Position numbers and translations under genes: made by a program | The notes under the pieces: generated by a model | What the model was told of the DNA's origin: nothing | What the model saw: only the letters and a program-made list of their open reading frames with translations | The model's database searches: none | Part shown: positions 33,409-44,829 of the stretch, piece by piece | Layout of the letters: every line of letters starts with the position of its first letter | Position numbering within the stretch: position 1 is the stretch's first letter | Origin: Cycas panzhihuaensis | Lineage: Eukaryota > Cycadophyta | Assembly (NCBI GenBank): GCA_023213395.1 | Contig: CM041465.1 | Coordinates: 245,651,741-245,715,740, forward strand | Length of the DNA stretch: 64,000 bases | Direction of reading: 5' to 3'

Positions 33409-34600
33409 TGTTGAGAACTTTTTCTAGAAAAGTAATAGGTTGTTTTTAGAGAATAAACAATAAGGTGATAAAAATAGTTATCATGGTCGTATAACAAGCT
33501 TTGTTTATAAATACAAAGCATATCGTAGGAAAGATTGGGTAATGAGGAAAACGTGGGTGTTCAACAAGCATCTTGTACGTGTAGGAAGTAGGGACATAGG
33601 AATTATATGTTGAGAGGTATGTATGATTTGGAAATTGATTCGATGTAGGGTACCCATAAGACAAGGGATTATGATGAGTAAAGAATTGGTTGAACAACTG
33701 GAGAACTTAGGAGGGTAATGGATAAGAGAGTAATTTATGGGAAAATATGTGATGGAAAATAAAAAATGAATATTATAGAAGTGATAAGCAATCTTAGAGG
33801 TAAAGATTTTATAGGGGATATATATGGAATTAGTGTTAGGCACTCTATGTGGGAAAGAGGTTTTGATAGGGGTCTTAGGATTGATGTAGAGGAAAACTTC
33901 CAAAGGGAGGAAATTGGGATTTGAATGATGGGACTGGAGTGGAATTGAAATGTTTCCTACAAGGAATTGGGAATTAGAAAATTTAGCAGTGGGATATTTT
34001 TTAACATGGTATGGAGGACCTTTTAAAGTAGTGCAATGAGGGAAGTCAAGAGGAACTATAAAACTGCCAAAGGAAATGGACATGTATAAAAGAAGGCTAG
34101 GAACCATGTTTGATACATTAATGGATTTGCTTGATTGCTTGGACACTTCCTTGGGCTTCTTAAGTTCTTCTTCATACCACTTCTCACATTCATCAGTCTC
34201 TATTGGATCCTTTTTTGATTGGTTATCAATAGGTTCATGCTGCTTCTTCATATGCTATTCATTGTTTGAGTCATAGTATTATGCTTTTTCTTGTTTGACT
34301 TTGACTTTCTCGCAAGAAGGCTCGTCTCATTTTCAGTTATTTGGATGCTCATATTGTCTATGCACTTGTGCTAGTTCTTTTTCAATTTCTCTTTTTGTGT
34401 CCTTTTCTTGACTGGACCCCCTCAGTTTTGTAAGGACATCTTCAACATGTTTTTCCAAATCCTCCAACATTTCAAGGCAATTTGTACGTTGTTATCTATC
34501 TCAAATTGCCCAATTTGTATTGACTATAAGTCCCTTCAAATCTTTCCTTTAGCTTCGATTGTGAATTTCTCTTACAAATACTTATCAAAACTGTTCATGT
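33409..34600 (-). pseudogene. Element X gag, N-terminal and middle part
   Basis: On the minus strand several frames join into gag-like text. About 34490-34330 reads EMLEDLEKHVEDVLTKLRG and SSQEKDTKREIEKELAQVHR; 34251-34110 reads MKKQHEPIDNQSKKDPIETD and ECEKWYEEELKKPKEV; then Pro/Ser/Tyr-rich sequence with PTSNQFPNHTYLSTYNSYVP (about 33655-33596). Charged coiled coil followed by a proline-rich tail is compatible with a gag, but no knuckle or pol motif is seen. The frame is broken repeatedly. Interrupted at 33408 by copia A; the rest is at 11345-11695. Confidence 0.45.
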
Positions 34601-35400
34601 GATGACACATTTTGAAGATCTCTAAACGAAGATTCCAACGATTCAAATGGAATCAAATTTTGAAACTTGTGGTTGATGTAAGGACTTTTTGAGGTTGATC
34701 AAAATTTAGCGTTTTGGGGACTACAACAATACTTGTTATTAAATTGAGAATAACTTTTGATCTTGATATCTAGTTGAAATGAAACCATTTCTAGTAGAAA
34801 GTAGACTTCCAGTTGCACCTATTAAAAAAAGAAAAATGAGGTTAATTGAGTACCTGTAACTTACATTGTGGTCATTTGATGTTTTCTTTGCTATAGACAA
34901 TGATAGACAACAAGTCGAGATTGAAAACATTATAACTTTTGCAATTCTACTCCAAATCTTACAACATAACCATTCAAAATTTATGGGACAAGTCTATTCA
35001 TCTCAAATATACAGTTGCTTTTTCCAAATTCGATTGTTTACACCTCCAATATCACAAATACTTGATAAAACCATAATTGGCCAAAATTGAGCTCTTATAT
35101 CAGTTGTGGGGAAGCTCATGACATTTAATGATATAAATTCAGTAATAAATCAAAATAGTAGAGTGAAACCATGCATACAATGGAGTAAAAACATATTACT
35201 AGATTTACAATTGAATAATATTTTAAAAATACAAATTAGCAAATGAGATTCTCATAATGTTAGGCTTGTTTGTGGCAAGGGGGATCCTTCCAAGGCGTTG
35301 TAGTGCCACAATGGCTTTGGGAAGCCATTGTCCCAATAAGACAAATAATAATCCAATGATAATGATAAATGATTAGGACTCTCTTATTTATAGCCATATG
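34601..35400 (-). repeat. Element X leader, primer site and truncated 5' LTR
   Basis: The leader (34601-35088) shares a phrase with the W leader: CAACC/ATAACC then CTCAAAATTTA or TTCAAAATTTA, a CAAG pair and TCATCTCAAAT (about 34970-35010 against 38780-38820), so X and W are relatives. GAGCTCTTATATCA (35089-35102) is, on the minus strand, a primer site with three changes from consensus. The LTR starts TGTGGGG at 35105 and matches 10913-11250 to about 35400, then is lost. Confidence 0.55.
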
Positions 35401-36490
35401 TCATGGAATATGGGGTCAATACTATGGTTTAAGAATCCCATAAGGGCATGGATAGGGAGGATGTAGTTGGGGATGCCACAATTTGCAAGATTCTATTGGT
35501 AGACATTGATGGCCTCCTCTTTGTCCTATGACTTGATTGATGGTCAAAGAAACGTGATGTTTGTCAATGCATGGAGCACCCTACTCAATGGAGTCGTTTC
35601 TTGTTGCACCCCATTTTGGCATGAGCACCATTCAAGAAACAGGGATTAGATTTTGAGGGACCTTGTCAAAGAACAAATGGCCATTATAGTTTAGTTGTGA
35701 AAGATATGATGACAAAATGGTCGATAGCTTGTCCATTATGGCATTAGGACATCCAAAGTATTGTTGGGTTTTTGAATGAAATGATCGTAGTTTGCCTTTG
35801 GTGTTTGATTAAGGTAATTTCTGATCAAGGGGGTGGATTTGTGAACTAGCTAATAAGCATTTGACTTTAAAAGTTACAATTCTTCATAGGAAGTCCTCTT
35901 CCAAATACGCTCGAGTAAATACACAGGTAAAGAGTATTGATAAGTTTTTGACAACAACCTTGACAAAAACTTATAATATGAGTAGGCTTGTTGGGTTGAA
36001 AATATATGTTCTATCTTGTGGACAAGTTGCTCTATTGGAAAAGAACCTTATAAGGAAACTCCTTTTTAGTTGGTGAATGACTTAGAGGGTATTGCTCTTT
36101 TTGAATTTTGTATGCTCAGTCTTAGACTTGCCATTGAATTATAACTTAGGGACCAAAAGTAATACTAAGCATAGTTGCATAAATTCTTGAAATTGGATGA
36201 ATAACAAGCTTTGTTATGCTGAAGTTGGAAGTAGAGGAAACTGTTGGAAAGCTTGGTGTGATTACTAAATTTAAGCTTAACAATTCATTGTAGGGGACTT
36301 GGTACTATTGTATGATAGCAAGTTCCACACAAAGGCTAGAATGATGAAGATGCTTTTTCTTGGATTGTATCATTTGCATTGCATTAATGACAATTGATTT
36401 GTGCTCTTAAGGCAGTTAGATAGGTTATTGCTATCCAAATTGGCTAATGCCAACTAATTCAAGCTGTATCACTATTAGTCATGAGATTTT
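35400..36490 (+). pseudogene. gypsy Y integrase remnant
   Basis: Across shifting plus frames the order of a gypsy integrase is visible. A zinc-finger region (GDATICKILLVD, then CQCMEHPTQWSRF, about 35470-35610), the core start GLDFEGPCQRTNGHY and LVVKDMMTKWSIACPL, ISDQGGGFVN (about 35815-35850, the second catalytic Asp), then KSIDKFLTTTLTKTYNMSRL (about 35930-35990) where the E of QVES is already Lys-Ser, and the C-terminal module GDLVLLYDSKFHTKA, FLGLYHLHCINDN and FVLLRQLD (about 36295-36425). Stops and small deletions occur in most segments. Same strand as the RT piece at 10714-10912. Confidence 0.75.
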
Positions 36491-37068
36491 TAAAAATTTG
36501 GACTAATTAATGAGTGGGTACTATAAGGGTTTTGTGTTGGTCAAGGCGTGTGCACGAGAATCCTCTACTCTAATAAAACATAGTTTGATGGGTGATTTTT
36601 ATGCATATGAGACACAAATTTGGGAGAAATAGATCACTTGAGAAATGGCCACAATTGGGAGGTGTTTTGTGGAGCTACTTGTGGAATTCTCATGATTTTT
36701 ATAGGAAAGGAGCTTGAAGATTGGAGCATATGAAGGTGTGATTGCATTGGGCTTAGCCTTTGCCTTGATGTAATGGTGGACAATGTTGTAGTGTGACCAA
36801 ATGGTGAATGTGATGGGAGTTGCAACTAATGATGAATGTTGAAGAACATGATCTAGAATGCTACTATTGTTTAAGAGTCTCCTTTTTTGTACTATATGTA
36901 ATGTTTGATATTATTTGTAATTGAATAAAGGGGAAAATGTGTAGTGTATTGTAATCTCCCTATTAGGAAGAGATATTAGAAGCTTAGAACTAGGTGGTAG
37001 TTAATTATGGTAGGAATGAGAACATGGTGTATATTAAGAAGAAGCACGCTATCTCAGTGGAGTGTGTT
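36491..37068 (+). repeat. gypsy Y 3' tail with probable purine tract and LTR start
   Basis: No gene. AAGGGGAAAA (36928-36937) precedes TGTGTAGTGTATTG, a plausible purine tract and 3' LTR start for Y. TATA-like GTGTATATTAAG lies at 37028-37039. It is cut at 37069 by the LTR of W. 36491-36927 holds no recognisable domain; a small minus frame at 36825-36634 is not convincing. Confidence 0.4.
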
Positions 37069-37331
37069 TGTAACAAACCTATTCCTGTTACCATTCAACA
37101 TAGAGAAATAGAAATAGAAAATGATAAATAAAAGATAAAGAAGAAGATGAAGTTCCAAAGAACATTCATTAACATAAGATTACAAAATACATCATGATGA
37201 TCTCCTTATACATTACATATATATATATATGGGGCTATTAAGGCTGCCCATCTCTTAGACTTATGCATGTGGGATAAATGCAATACGAGTAACCTCATAT
37301 GGTGAAGGATCATAACATGCCCTCCCCCCTA
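37069..37331 (-). repeat. Element W 3' LTR and purine tract
   Basis: Plus-strand ends TGTAACAAACC...GGATCATAACA (249 bp, TG...CA). On the minus strand AGGGGGGAGGGCA (37318-37330) directly precedes TGTTATGATCC. It includes a short (TA)n at 37217-37232. Confidence 0.65.
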
Positions 37332-37441
37332 AAAGTGCTTCGCCCTCGAAGCATCCTGATTTAATGACCATCTCTTGTTATTATTCTTCAATCAATAGCT
37401 CTTACGAATATTGGCAGAAAAGTTGTGCATGGAATAGGGAT

Positions 37442-38215
37442 CTATCCATCCCAAGTTGATCTTGATACACCCTGAATATCCTCTGGATATCTGTAATATT
37501 GAAACCATAAGCTCGAATGTTGTTCTTGCCTGGTGTTTATAGTAGATGAATGCCTTTCTTGATAAGTTTTGTTGCACTGGGCCTCTTGATAATGTGGATG
37601 TCGATATGGTTCCACTTTAGTTTGCCTTTCAACTATTTGTGATGCCTTTTGTTCCTTATCCTTAGGTGCCACTGATGGTGTGGGGTGGCAAATAACTTCT
37701 GTTACTTGCTCTTTAATTTGTCTTTCCATTATTGGTGATGTCTTTTCTTCCTTATCCTTGGGTGCAACCGGTGTTGTGGGATGGCAAACAACTTCTGTTA
37801 CCTGCTCTTGACATTCCTTTTCTTTCTCATAATCTTTCTTTTGTTCTTGACTTTGTGGAGTTGGGAGAATTCCTTGTCCCACACTGTGATTATACTTGTC
37901 AAGTATTTGCCATGCTTCTTGTTTGTTTTGTTCAAGACTTTGCATCTCTTTCCACCATGAATCATTATATTTCTTATAGATAGCTAGTTTTAGCAAATAA
38001 AATGTATGAAAGGGATTAAGTGGGTTATACCAATCTTTAAACGAAAGATAAGCCTCTCCTTGTAGATATAATGAGGCTACTTTAGTCATCTCCTCATTGC
38101 GCATGTAGTTATCATCAAGTGATTTTAAATATACATCCATATCTTTAACCCAATCATTTACAGAAAGTGTCCCATCCGCATTAAAGATACGTGGTATGGG
38201 CCTTTTTGTAGCCAT
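37442..38215 (-). CDS. Element W gag (257-codon intact ORF)
   Basis: An uninterrupted minus frame from ATG at 38215 (MATKRPIPRIFNADGTLSVN). Residues about 15-110 resemble a gypsy capsid: DWVKDMDVYLKSLDD, MTKVASLYLQGEAYLSFKDW and LKLAIYKKYNDSWW, in the same order as Z gag. A linker follows, then two tandem 32-residue repeats (about residues 137-200), each beginning EQVTEV.CHPT and holding VAPKDKE and a final ERQ.K. The tail is His/Gln/Tyr-rich with no zinc knuckle. No protease or polymerase follows before the purine tract. It is one of the few long retroelement ORFs here without any stop, which may reflect recent activity or constraint. A plus-strand frame at 37732-37983 is its shadow. Confidence 0.65.
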   Translation of the reverse strand: MATKRPIPRIFNADGTLSVNDWVKDMDVYLKSLDDNYMRNEEMTKVASLYLQGEAYLSFKDWYNPLNPFHTFYLLKLAIYKKYNDSWWKEMQSLEQNKQEAWQILDKYNHSVGQGILPTPQSQEQKKDYEKEKECQEQVTEVVCHPTTPVAPKDKEEKTSPIMERQIKEQVTEVICHPTPSVAPKDKEQKASQIVERQTKVEPYRHPHYQEAQCNKTYQERHSSTINTRQEQHSSLWFQYYRYPEDIQGVSRSTWDG

Positions 38216-38930
38216 GATAATATGGATATAAGAGAGATTAGGGGTGTCTATAGCCTATTATCCCCCAATTTTGATATAAAATTATATATTGGGTCTCACG
38301 AGCAATGGTTTTGAGACCACGGTCTTAATGGCTAAGAAAATATAGTATGAAACCCTTAATTTCAAAAAAGTTATTTTTGAAAAAAAATATAGCTCAAAAA
38401 TATATAAAATATGGAGTAGGATGACGGCCTCTGAAATACAATTCCAACAGTACAAACGAAATTGAATTTTGATACCTAGATCAAAAGTTATGCCCCTTTT
38501 AAGAATTTCACTGTTAGGGTTTTTATAGTCTGAAATAGTACTTGCTAATAACTTTTTCCTCTGGACTCTGATGAGCCTCAAACCACTTCCATTGGAAAGT
38601 AAATTAAAAACCGCACAGAATAAAAAAAAATTTGAAGTCATTTGGATACTTGTAGCAAAAGTTATGGCTCTTTGAAGTTGAGGTTGCAGATCTATTCCAA
38701 AATTACGGTGACGGAAAAAAAGCAGGCCGAAATTAATTTTGCTGCAATTTTCGCACTTCCACCCCAAAATTTATAGTGCAACCACTCAAAATTTACAGAA
38801 CAAGCCATTTCGTCTCAAATTCGCCATTACTTTTTAGAATTTTCAATGTTTGTTCTCTTGAAGATGCTTTAAATTTTCAGATTGTCTATCCTTTCTAAGT
38901 TTAGTTGAAATCCCTTTGTCCAATTATGAT
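38216..38930 (-). other. Element W leader-like sequence
   Basis: Upstream of W gag. The part at 38770-38840 matches the X leader. The 161-codon minus frame here (38767-38282) is rich in Phe/Leu/Ile with no motif and lies in A/T-rich sequence, so I treat it as non-coding. Confidence 0.45.
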
Positions 38931-39279
38931 TTGTAACAAACATTATAATTGAGAGTCTATATTTGATTATTAGAGGATCATATATGGCCCCTCTCAACAT
39001 GGAATGAGAGAAATTTCTATCAAAGTTGTGCCTTAAGAATGAAATGTTTGAGAGGAGCTATCATTGAGAGTGCAACACATTCTTCCTTATTTTGTTGTTG
39101 CATTGTGCTTGCTAATGGGTTATTAGGGTTGATATTGAGTAGTTATTATTTATTATTGCTTTTCCTTGATGGGGTTTGGGAACCACTAAAGGTAAAGGTG
39201 TGGACCCAATACTGAGCATATAGTGAAAACATACCAACATTGGGGAGACGTGGCCATAGATTTTAAATTTTAAATGCAA
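38931..39279. other. No recognisable feature
   Basis: I see no coding frame, LTR end or repeat that I can support between the W leader and the gag piece to the right. Confidence 0.4.
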
Positions 39280-40120
39280 AATGTAGAACCTCTCGACAAG
39301 TTATTGTGGGGATATGATGTACAAAGACTACAAAGCCAAATAGATGCCTTATAGTTTGCAAGGTTGGCTACAAAAACATAAACTCAACCAAAAACAACCA
39401 TGACTATGCTAATACAAAAATCGGAGGAGGAGGCAACTCAATTGAGACTAGTGAATAGGCAAATCCATAGAATAATTCTACGAAGAACAATGGAGAAATA
39501 TTATGAAGAATGTTAGGTTCCAACACATAGCACAAAGGAATGTTGGTACAACGTTGGGTTGAATTAATGTCATAGAAGAGGTAGATGGAGAGATTTTCAA
39601 GGTGGAAGACTTAGTCGAGACATGCCCAGAGAAAGAATGGAGAGAAGATTTGGGAAAGGAAAAACTCTCTTGATACAATATTTTGATTGCTTAGAATGGA
39701 GTTGCAATGAAGAGGAATGCCCTTGGTTAGTTGTAGATTATTCTTGCAATAAATGTTGGCTAGGGGACCATGAATGGAAAACTTGTCAAGTTAACCCACC
39801 TAACATGAAAAGTGCAAACATTATTTTTGAATTAGATGATGTAAAGAATTTGATTTCTTGAAGTAAAGTGCAAAAGAGTAGACGTCTAAGACGGGTATGA
39901 AAATTACACTAGAACAATTAGCAAAAGCAAAAAAGGTAATGGAAGAAGCTAAGAGAAAAGCAATTGCACGTAAGTAGGCTATTAAAACATTGGGTGCAAA
40001 ACAAAAAGATGGACAACTTAGAAGTACAAAATGGAATATGGTGATAAGTGACTTTTTGTGGGGACATAACAGAAGACCAAAAGTGCGAATTTCCAATGAT
40101 TGGCCATAATATTTAAGGGG
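39280..40120 (+). pseudogene. gypsy-type gag fragment with zinc knuckle
   Basis: Plus frame at 39622-39861 reads LEWSCNEEECPWLVVDYSCN and then KCWLGDHEWKTCQVNPP; CNKCWLGDHEWKTC (about 39751-39792) fits the CCHC knuckle spacing. Upstream, in another frame, VPTHSTKECW (about 39512-39545) resembles the HSTKEC fingers of the gag at 49.6 kb. Downstream LEQLAKAKKVMEEAKRKAIA (about 39908-39970) is a charged helix. Stops break it and no pol follows. Assigned to gypsy gag by the knuckles alone. Confidence 0.5.
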
Positions 40121-42163
40121 CAAAACCTACAAATCTTACAACATCTTGTAGATGGATTTGGGATGGTTGTGTCATTGATTGAAGCTTTCAAATGGCAACA
40201 AGCATGCTATTTTTAATCGTCTTCCCCAATTATAGGGACCTCACACCAAATAAAGCACATTTGGGTATTAACCACATATAAGAGTAGGTGAATGAAGATC
40301 CACAAGCACCTGTGATGTTGTGATCTTGATCACAACATAGGTTAGCCATATGTAAGTATATAGAGGAAGGCAACCATAATATTAGTATAGGACGTTATGT
40401 ATAAATATTCGTTATTATTTGAGCCTAGGGGAGAAAACAATGAATATTGGTTATTATTTGGATATTGTTGTGAAGAGGTTTTGTTCTTTGCTGGGCTATT
40501 AGAGACAACGTCTCTAGCTTCTCATAGGGTGTTAGGGTCACCCATTCTTATACTTAGTGGTATCTGGTATGCCATGCACGATTATTGGGGGTTTGCTAGC
40601 TAGTCGTAGAACAGTAGATGGTAGATATGGGGCCTTATTAAACATTGAAAAAATTAGGAAGCCCATGCTTAATTGAGGCCATCTTCTCAATGCATTTAGC
40701 TCATCAAATGTAATTAAGATCCTTAGGCATGTTGTACTCCCTAAGCATTTTAATAGTTGATGTTTGAACCTTTCAAAAATTTGTTGCACTTAAGATGCAA
40801 CCTAGGGTCCCCACTCGTTCGGCCTTATTAGGGCAGCCATAGCTCATTATTATTGAGCCAATATAGAGTTTGGAAAATTGTTTTTGCATCTCATGGAGAT
40901 GGTTTCAAAATCAAAATTGCCATGATAAGAGAAGGAATAAGCTTCAAGCAAATCAAGGATGACTATGACTCCAATCTTAATTCAACATGCCATTGTGAAG
41001 AAGATTTTTTTTGCGGGGGGGGGGTAGGGTAGTAGGAGAACTTGTTTCATCATAAGAATTTGACAACAATAACAAAGATGATGAATCAATAGACATGGGC
41101 CATGTTATGACAAATTTGAGATAAGCATGCAGAGGAAGCTCAATAAGTTGTTTCCACATAACTAAGTAGGAGAATAAGTCTTAGTAGAAATGAGAATGAT
41201 TCCAAATGATGGAAGGATTTGAAGGTAAATGAAATTGCAACTCTTACTATCCTTCACTTCAAATGCAAGTGGCTTATGAGACAAATGATGCTATTGGTAG
41301 AAATTGGCAAAGATACCAAGTCCCCCTTGCATAATTTTCAAGAGTTAAGAGAAAGTGGCAACAAGTAGAGATTTGAAGACATGAACATCTTTACTTTTGT
41401 ATGAAAATGAAATGGCAAGCCAAAGAGCTACTTACAAAAGTGAGGGGTAGTAATAACAATGCAATAAAAAAAATTAATGAAATTGCAATTTATTGTCATA
41501 AGGTGAGAATCTAGAAGGTTGGTACAAAAGATTAAAATCCAAATAAGAACACCAAGATATATTAAAAGAAATCAAGAATGCACAATTGAAATGGAAATAA
41601 GGCTAAAGGAAACTAGAATGTTCACATCAAATTTGTAACCAAGGGAGGATTCAAGATATATCATTGAAATAAGAAGGAAATTAAACATAAAGCCAAATAA
41701 AACTAAGAAATCAAAACATAGATGTCATAGTTAAGAAAACAAGGACTAAGCCAAAATATCAGCAACTAGAGTTTGTATATTATTTTGGGAAATCAAGATT
41801 GTTTTAATATGTATTGGAACTAAGGATCAATAATTGGAGAAGTAACACTAAAAATTAGAATTTATAAAACATTCCCTAAAATGTAAAGCGCTTGAAATTG
41901 GAACTCTTGAATGAAAGAACAAAGAGATCTATTTTGCTATTTATGAGAATTTAAAAGAACATTGAGAAGTTTAGGGTTTTAAGAGATGCCTGAGATTCTT
42001 GCTCATAAAAGTCATTAAAGATGAGAATTCTCAAAATAGAGTTTAGAGAATTTGATGATGATTCTCTTTGGACCAAATGGTGGTTGTAGTGGAGCTCATA
42101 TGTGTGTATAGGCCTAATCGATCTCATAAATAGTAAATAATTAATATACAATCTTTTAAATAC

Positions 42164-42168
<5 letters not shown>
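40121..42168. other. About 2 kb without recognisable gene
   Basis: AT-rich sequence with short unrelated frames only. It includes a G-run of 9 at about 41018-41026. The right part (about 41900-42320) may be the LTR of an element whose primer site is at 42322, but I could not place its left edge. Confidence 0.35.

Positions 42169-42208
<40 letters not shown>
42169..42208. repeat. (AT)n microsatellite, about 20 units
   Basis: An uninterrupted AT/TA alternation of about 40 bases, prone to length change and to cruciform formation. Confidence 0.95.
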
Positions 42209-42299
42209 CTTTGTAACATTTGTCATCATTCATTTTTATAATTTGATATCTTATATTTGGATAATTGCAGTTTGATACCAACAACTTCCAATTTGTGAG

Positions 42300-42335
42300 T
42301 GTTGATCATTTTGGGTTACCTCAAGTGGTATTGGA
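42300..42335 (+). promoter_or_regulatory. Possible primer binding site of an unseen LTR element
   Basis: GGGTTACCTCA followed by AGTGGTATTGGAGC. TGGTATTGGAGC matches the initiator-Met primer site at 10 of 12 positions, and the preceding bases end in CA like an LTR. What follows (42336-42850) is pyrimidine-rich like a leader. No matching second LTR was found. Confidence 0.35.
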
Positions 42336-43984
42336 GCTTTTATCCTAGTGTGAAAATCCATAAAACATTCAACGCTCTCATTCTCCCTTATGTGTTCTTG
42401 TGCATTTGTATTCTATAATTCCGCCACACTCTTTTGCCACTTTCTCTCATTTATCGTTATATTTATTTTGTTCGCCCATTCCATTTTGTTCTTATTCCTC
42501 CATCCCTTCATCCTTGTAATCCACCTAGTTCTTTCCTAGGTTGTGCCACTCCATCTAGATTGTGCCATTATTCCTTACTACCTCATTAATTCCTAGATTC
42601 ATATTGCCTTTTCAACTTGCGTTGTTTGTTCTTATCATTCACCTATTTCTTAAGAAGTGCTCTCCATTTTCAGAAATCATCATCATTGTGTTCCCTTTTG
42701 GGCAAAGTAACAAATGCTATGTAAACATTTAGTCTTTGACTAGCTTACAAGAGTGGGCTATGTGCATGTTGCTATTAATCCTAGCGTGTAAAGGTATTGT
42801 AGTCTTAGTGAGGATGCCCAACACCACGTAATCTGCTACATCACCTTCTCAATGAGATAGCTAGTGGTGCATAAACTCTTATTTCCTGCTCGTGTGCCAC
42901 TACGAAATGGTGGAAAGAAAAAATTTGCAACAAACATTCCAAACATAGATGTAGATTTTGTTCTTTGTGCTGCATCGAAAGCAAAAAATTATGAATGTGT
43001 TGGGATCACACATTGTTTGAAAGCTCAAAATAAATTACGTTGCCATAGTTAGAAACTTTAGGAAAAAAAAGAAGTCTTCCTAAAATTTTCCTATTCAAAT
43101 CAAAATATTTCAATTTGAGTTCTTATTGGCCTTGGTTCATGTATTTGAACACCATGGCTTTACTCCCAAATTGACACTTACCTGTATAATCCACTATTGT
43201 CTACATCATTGTAGCAACTCTTGCACTCATGGTTACATTCTTGTGCCCGTACCTACATCTCACACTCATCGTTATCCTTATTCACGCCTTCTGCCTTGTA
43301 CCATTATTTCTTTTTGTATAACTAATGTTAGCCAAATTAAAAGTTCACTAGTAGGCCTTTGGCATTAATATAAACTACCACGATCTCTTCACTCTTCGTG
43401 ACTAACACATTGACCCATAGTTGCAAGGAATTCATAGGAAGTTTGCTAAGGTTAAAAGATAACCCCATTATACTAGTGTCTTTTTGCTTTGTTTAGAAAA
43501 TTGTTAAGCTTCACTAGTGTCTGAAGTGGTCATCAACAATTGTTGGACATTGAAACATGTGCTAAGGCTTAAACACCCTTGTATGGTTTTACTCATTGAA
43601 GAAGAGTTTTTATTAAAGAGTAAACATAACATTAAATACCTAATACCTTGGAAAAGTCATATTTTTGGGACTCCATTAAGGTACCTAGAAAACCACATTT
43701 GAATCCAAATATTGATTGTAATAAGAGTTCCAAAGACATGTTAGATACATTTATAGGTGAGGTATGTAATAGGTATAAAATGAAATTAGATTATTTCTAG
43801 AAGTTAATGCCCTTCCATGATGCCTTCCTTGTGGCATTAGAGCTAAGGGAAAATGATTGATTGGATGGGGAACAAGAACCAACAAATGTACAAGTAGAGG
43901 CATAAAAGATAGAATTGCCAAAAAGCAGCATTGTAATACAAGAAAATTATATATTGTGAGTGCACATAGACTCAAATAACATTA
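42336..43984. other. Leader-like and unassigned sequence
   Basis: CT-rich up to about 42700, then mixed. Short plus frames at 42864-43052, 43126-43368 and 43517-43702 show no domain. In the region 43700-43850 one frame (FIGEVCNRYKMKLDYF) has gag-like composition but is too short to support a call. Confidence 0.3.
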
Positions 43985-44330
43985 CCCTAAAACTGGGATT
44001 GTTGAAGAGGCGATCAAATGAATTCTCTTCTATTATCTCATAAACCTTGCTTACATCGTGAATTCACACTCTGATGATTGTTTCAATAAAGGTGCCTCTC
44101 ATTTATATTGAGGGCTAAGTAATCATTTTGAAAAATTACCTACTAATTATCCAACTGATTGACTTAATTAACTTTAATAACTAACTCTTAACTTTCTAAG
44201 TAACTGACTAAGTAATTAGTTGACTAACTTTATAAGTTAAACATACTTTGCATAAAGGTACAATAATATACACATAATGTTACATAATGTCAAAATATAT
44301 GGATGAGTGATACTCATCCTTCCTCCATGT
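43985..44330 (-). repeat. Probable 3' LTR and purine tract of gypsy H
   Basis: On the minus strand AACATGGAGGAAGGA (purine-rich, about 44317-44331) precedes TGAGTATCACTCATCC. The region further along has a TATA-like CAATATAAATGAGAGG (44093-44108, minus) at a promoter-like distance. The far end was not fixed and the 5' partner was not found. Confidence 0.35.
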
Positions 44331-44829
44331 TTAAGAGGAAATTGTCCCCAGTTTCTTAGTCCTCGATAGATAGGTGAAAAACAACCTATAATGGCTGGGG
44401 TGGACCATGTCTTTTCCTTGTTTACCTAGAAGAGAGATGTTACATGAGATTGCCTAGTATTAAGAAGTGTCGAGGAATCCCGCTTGATAATCTTCGACTG
44501 CACTTTGGGTTTTTGGCCGATAGTCGTCAATTGGAATGCCTATGAAAGTGTGCATCCAATGGACATTGAAGGATCATCAAACAAAGTAAGGTTTATGTGA
44601 TTGTTTCCTTCCTTGATGTGGTGTACATTTGGCATGATGTTGTACCTTGCTGCTTATGTTGGGTGCCAACCTATTGGAACCTCTAAAATGGCTATAGGTG
44701 CACTCATTAGCAAGGTATGATAATGACCTACCAGCTTTTAGATAGACCTCTATAATGATGTGAATCTCTTGACTCTAGTGGTGAAGCTGTCTAAAAAAAG
44801 CATTGGCATCTGTGGTTCAGGTATTGGCC

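Larger units (their letters stand above)
10913..35400 (-). mobile_element. Element X: gag-only gypsy-like LTR element, split by nested insertions
   Basis: The two ends are related. 10913-11333 matches 35105-about 35400 over blocks such as TTTAATGATA, AATAAATCAAAAT and AAATGATTAGG. A polypurine-like tract (minus) abuts the left copy and a degenerate initiator-Met primer site (minus) abuts the right one, so the left is the 3' LTR and the right the 5' LTR. Without the copia A block (11701-33403) the element would be about 2.8 kb and holds only gag-like sequence. The right LTR is truncated where gypsy Y resumes. That both ends belong to one element is inferred from order and orientation. Confidence 0.55.
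37069..38930 (-). mobile_element. Element W: gag-only gypsy-like element
   Basis: The 3' LTR (37069-37317) and purine tract (37318-37331) are followed on the minus strand by a single gag ORF that ends about 110 bases from the tract, with no space for pol. The sequence after the tract (AAAGTGCTTCGCCCTCGAAGC on the plus strand) is the counterpart of the one next to the Z tract, which links W to chromoviruses. The 5' LTR was not found to the right, so the element is 5'-truncated or its LTR is too diverged to see. Confidence 0.6.

Noticed and set aside
38282-38767. 161-codon minus frame as a gene
   Set aside because: Phe/Leu/Ile-rich, no motif, in A/T-rich leader sequence of element W; part of the region matches the non-coding X leader.
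38926-38945. TGTAACAAAC near 38931 as the start of the missing W 5' LTR
   Set aside because: Only about ten bases match the 3' LTR edge and the following sequence is unrelated. No primer site precedes it.
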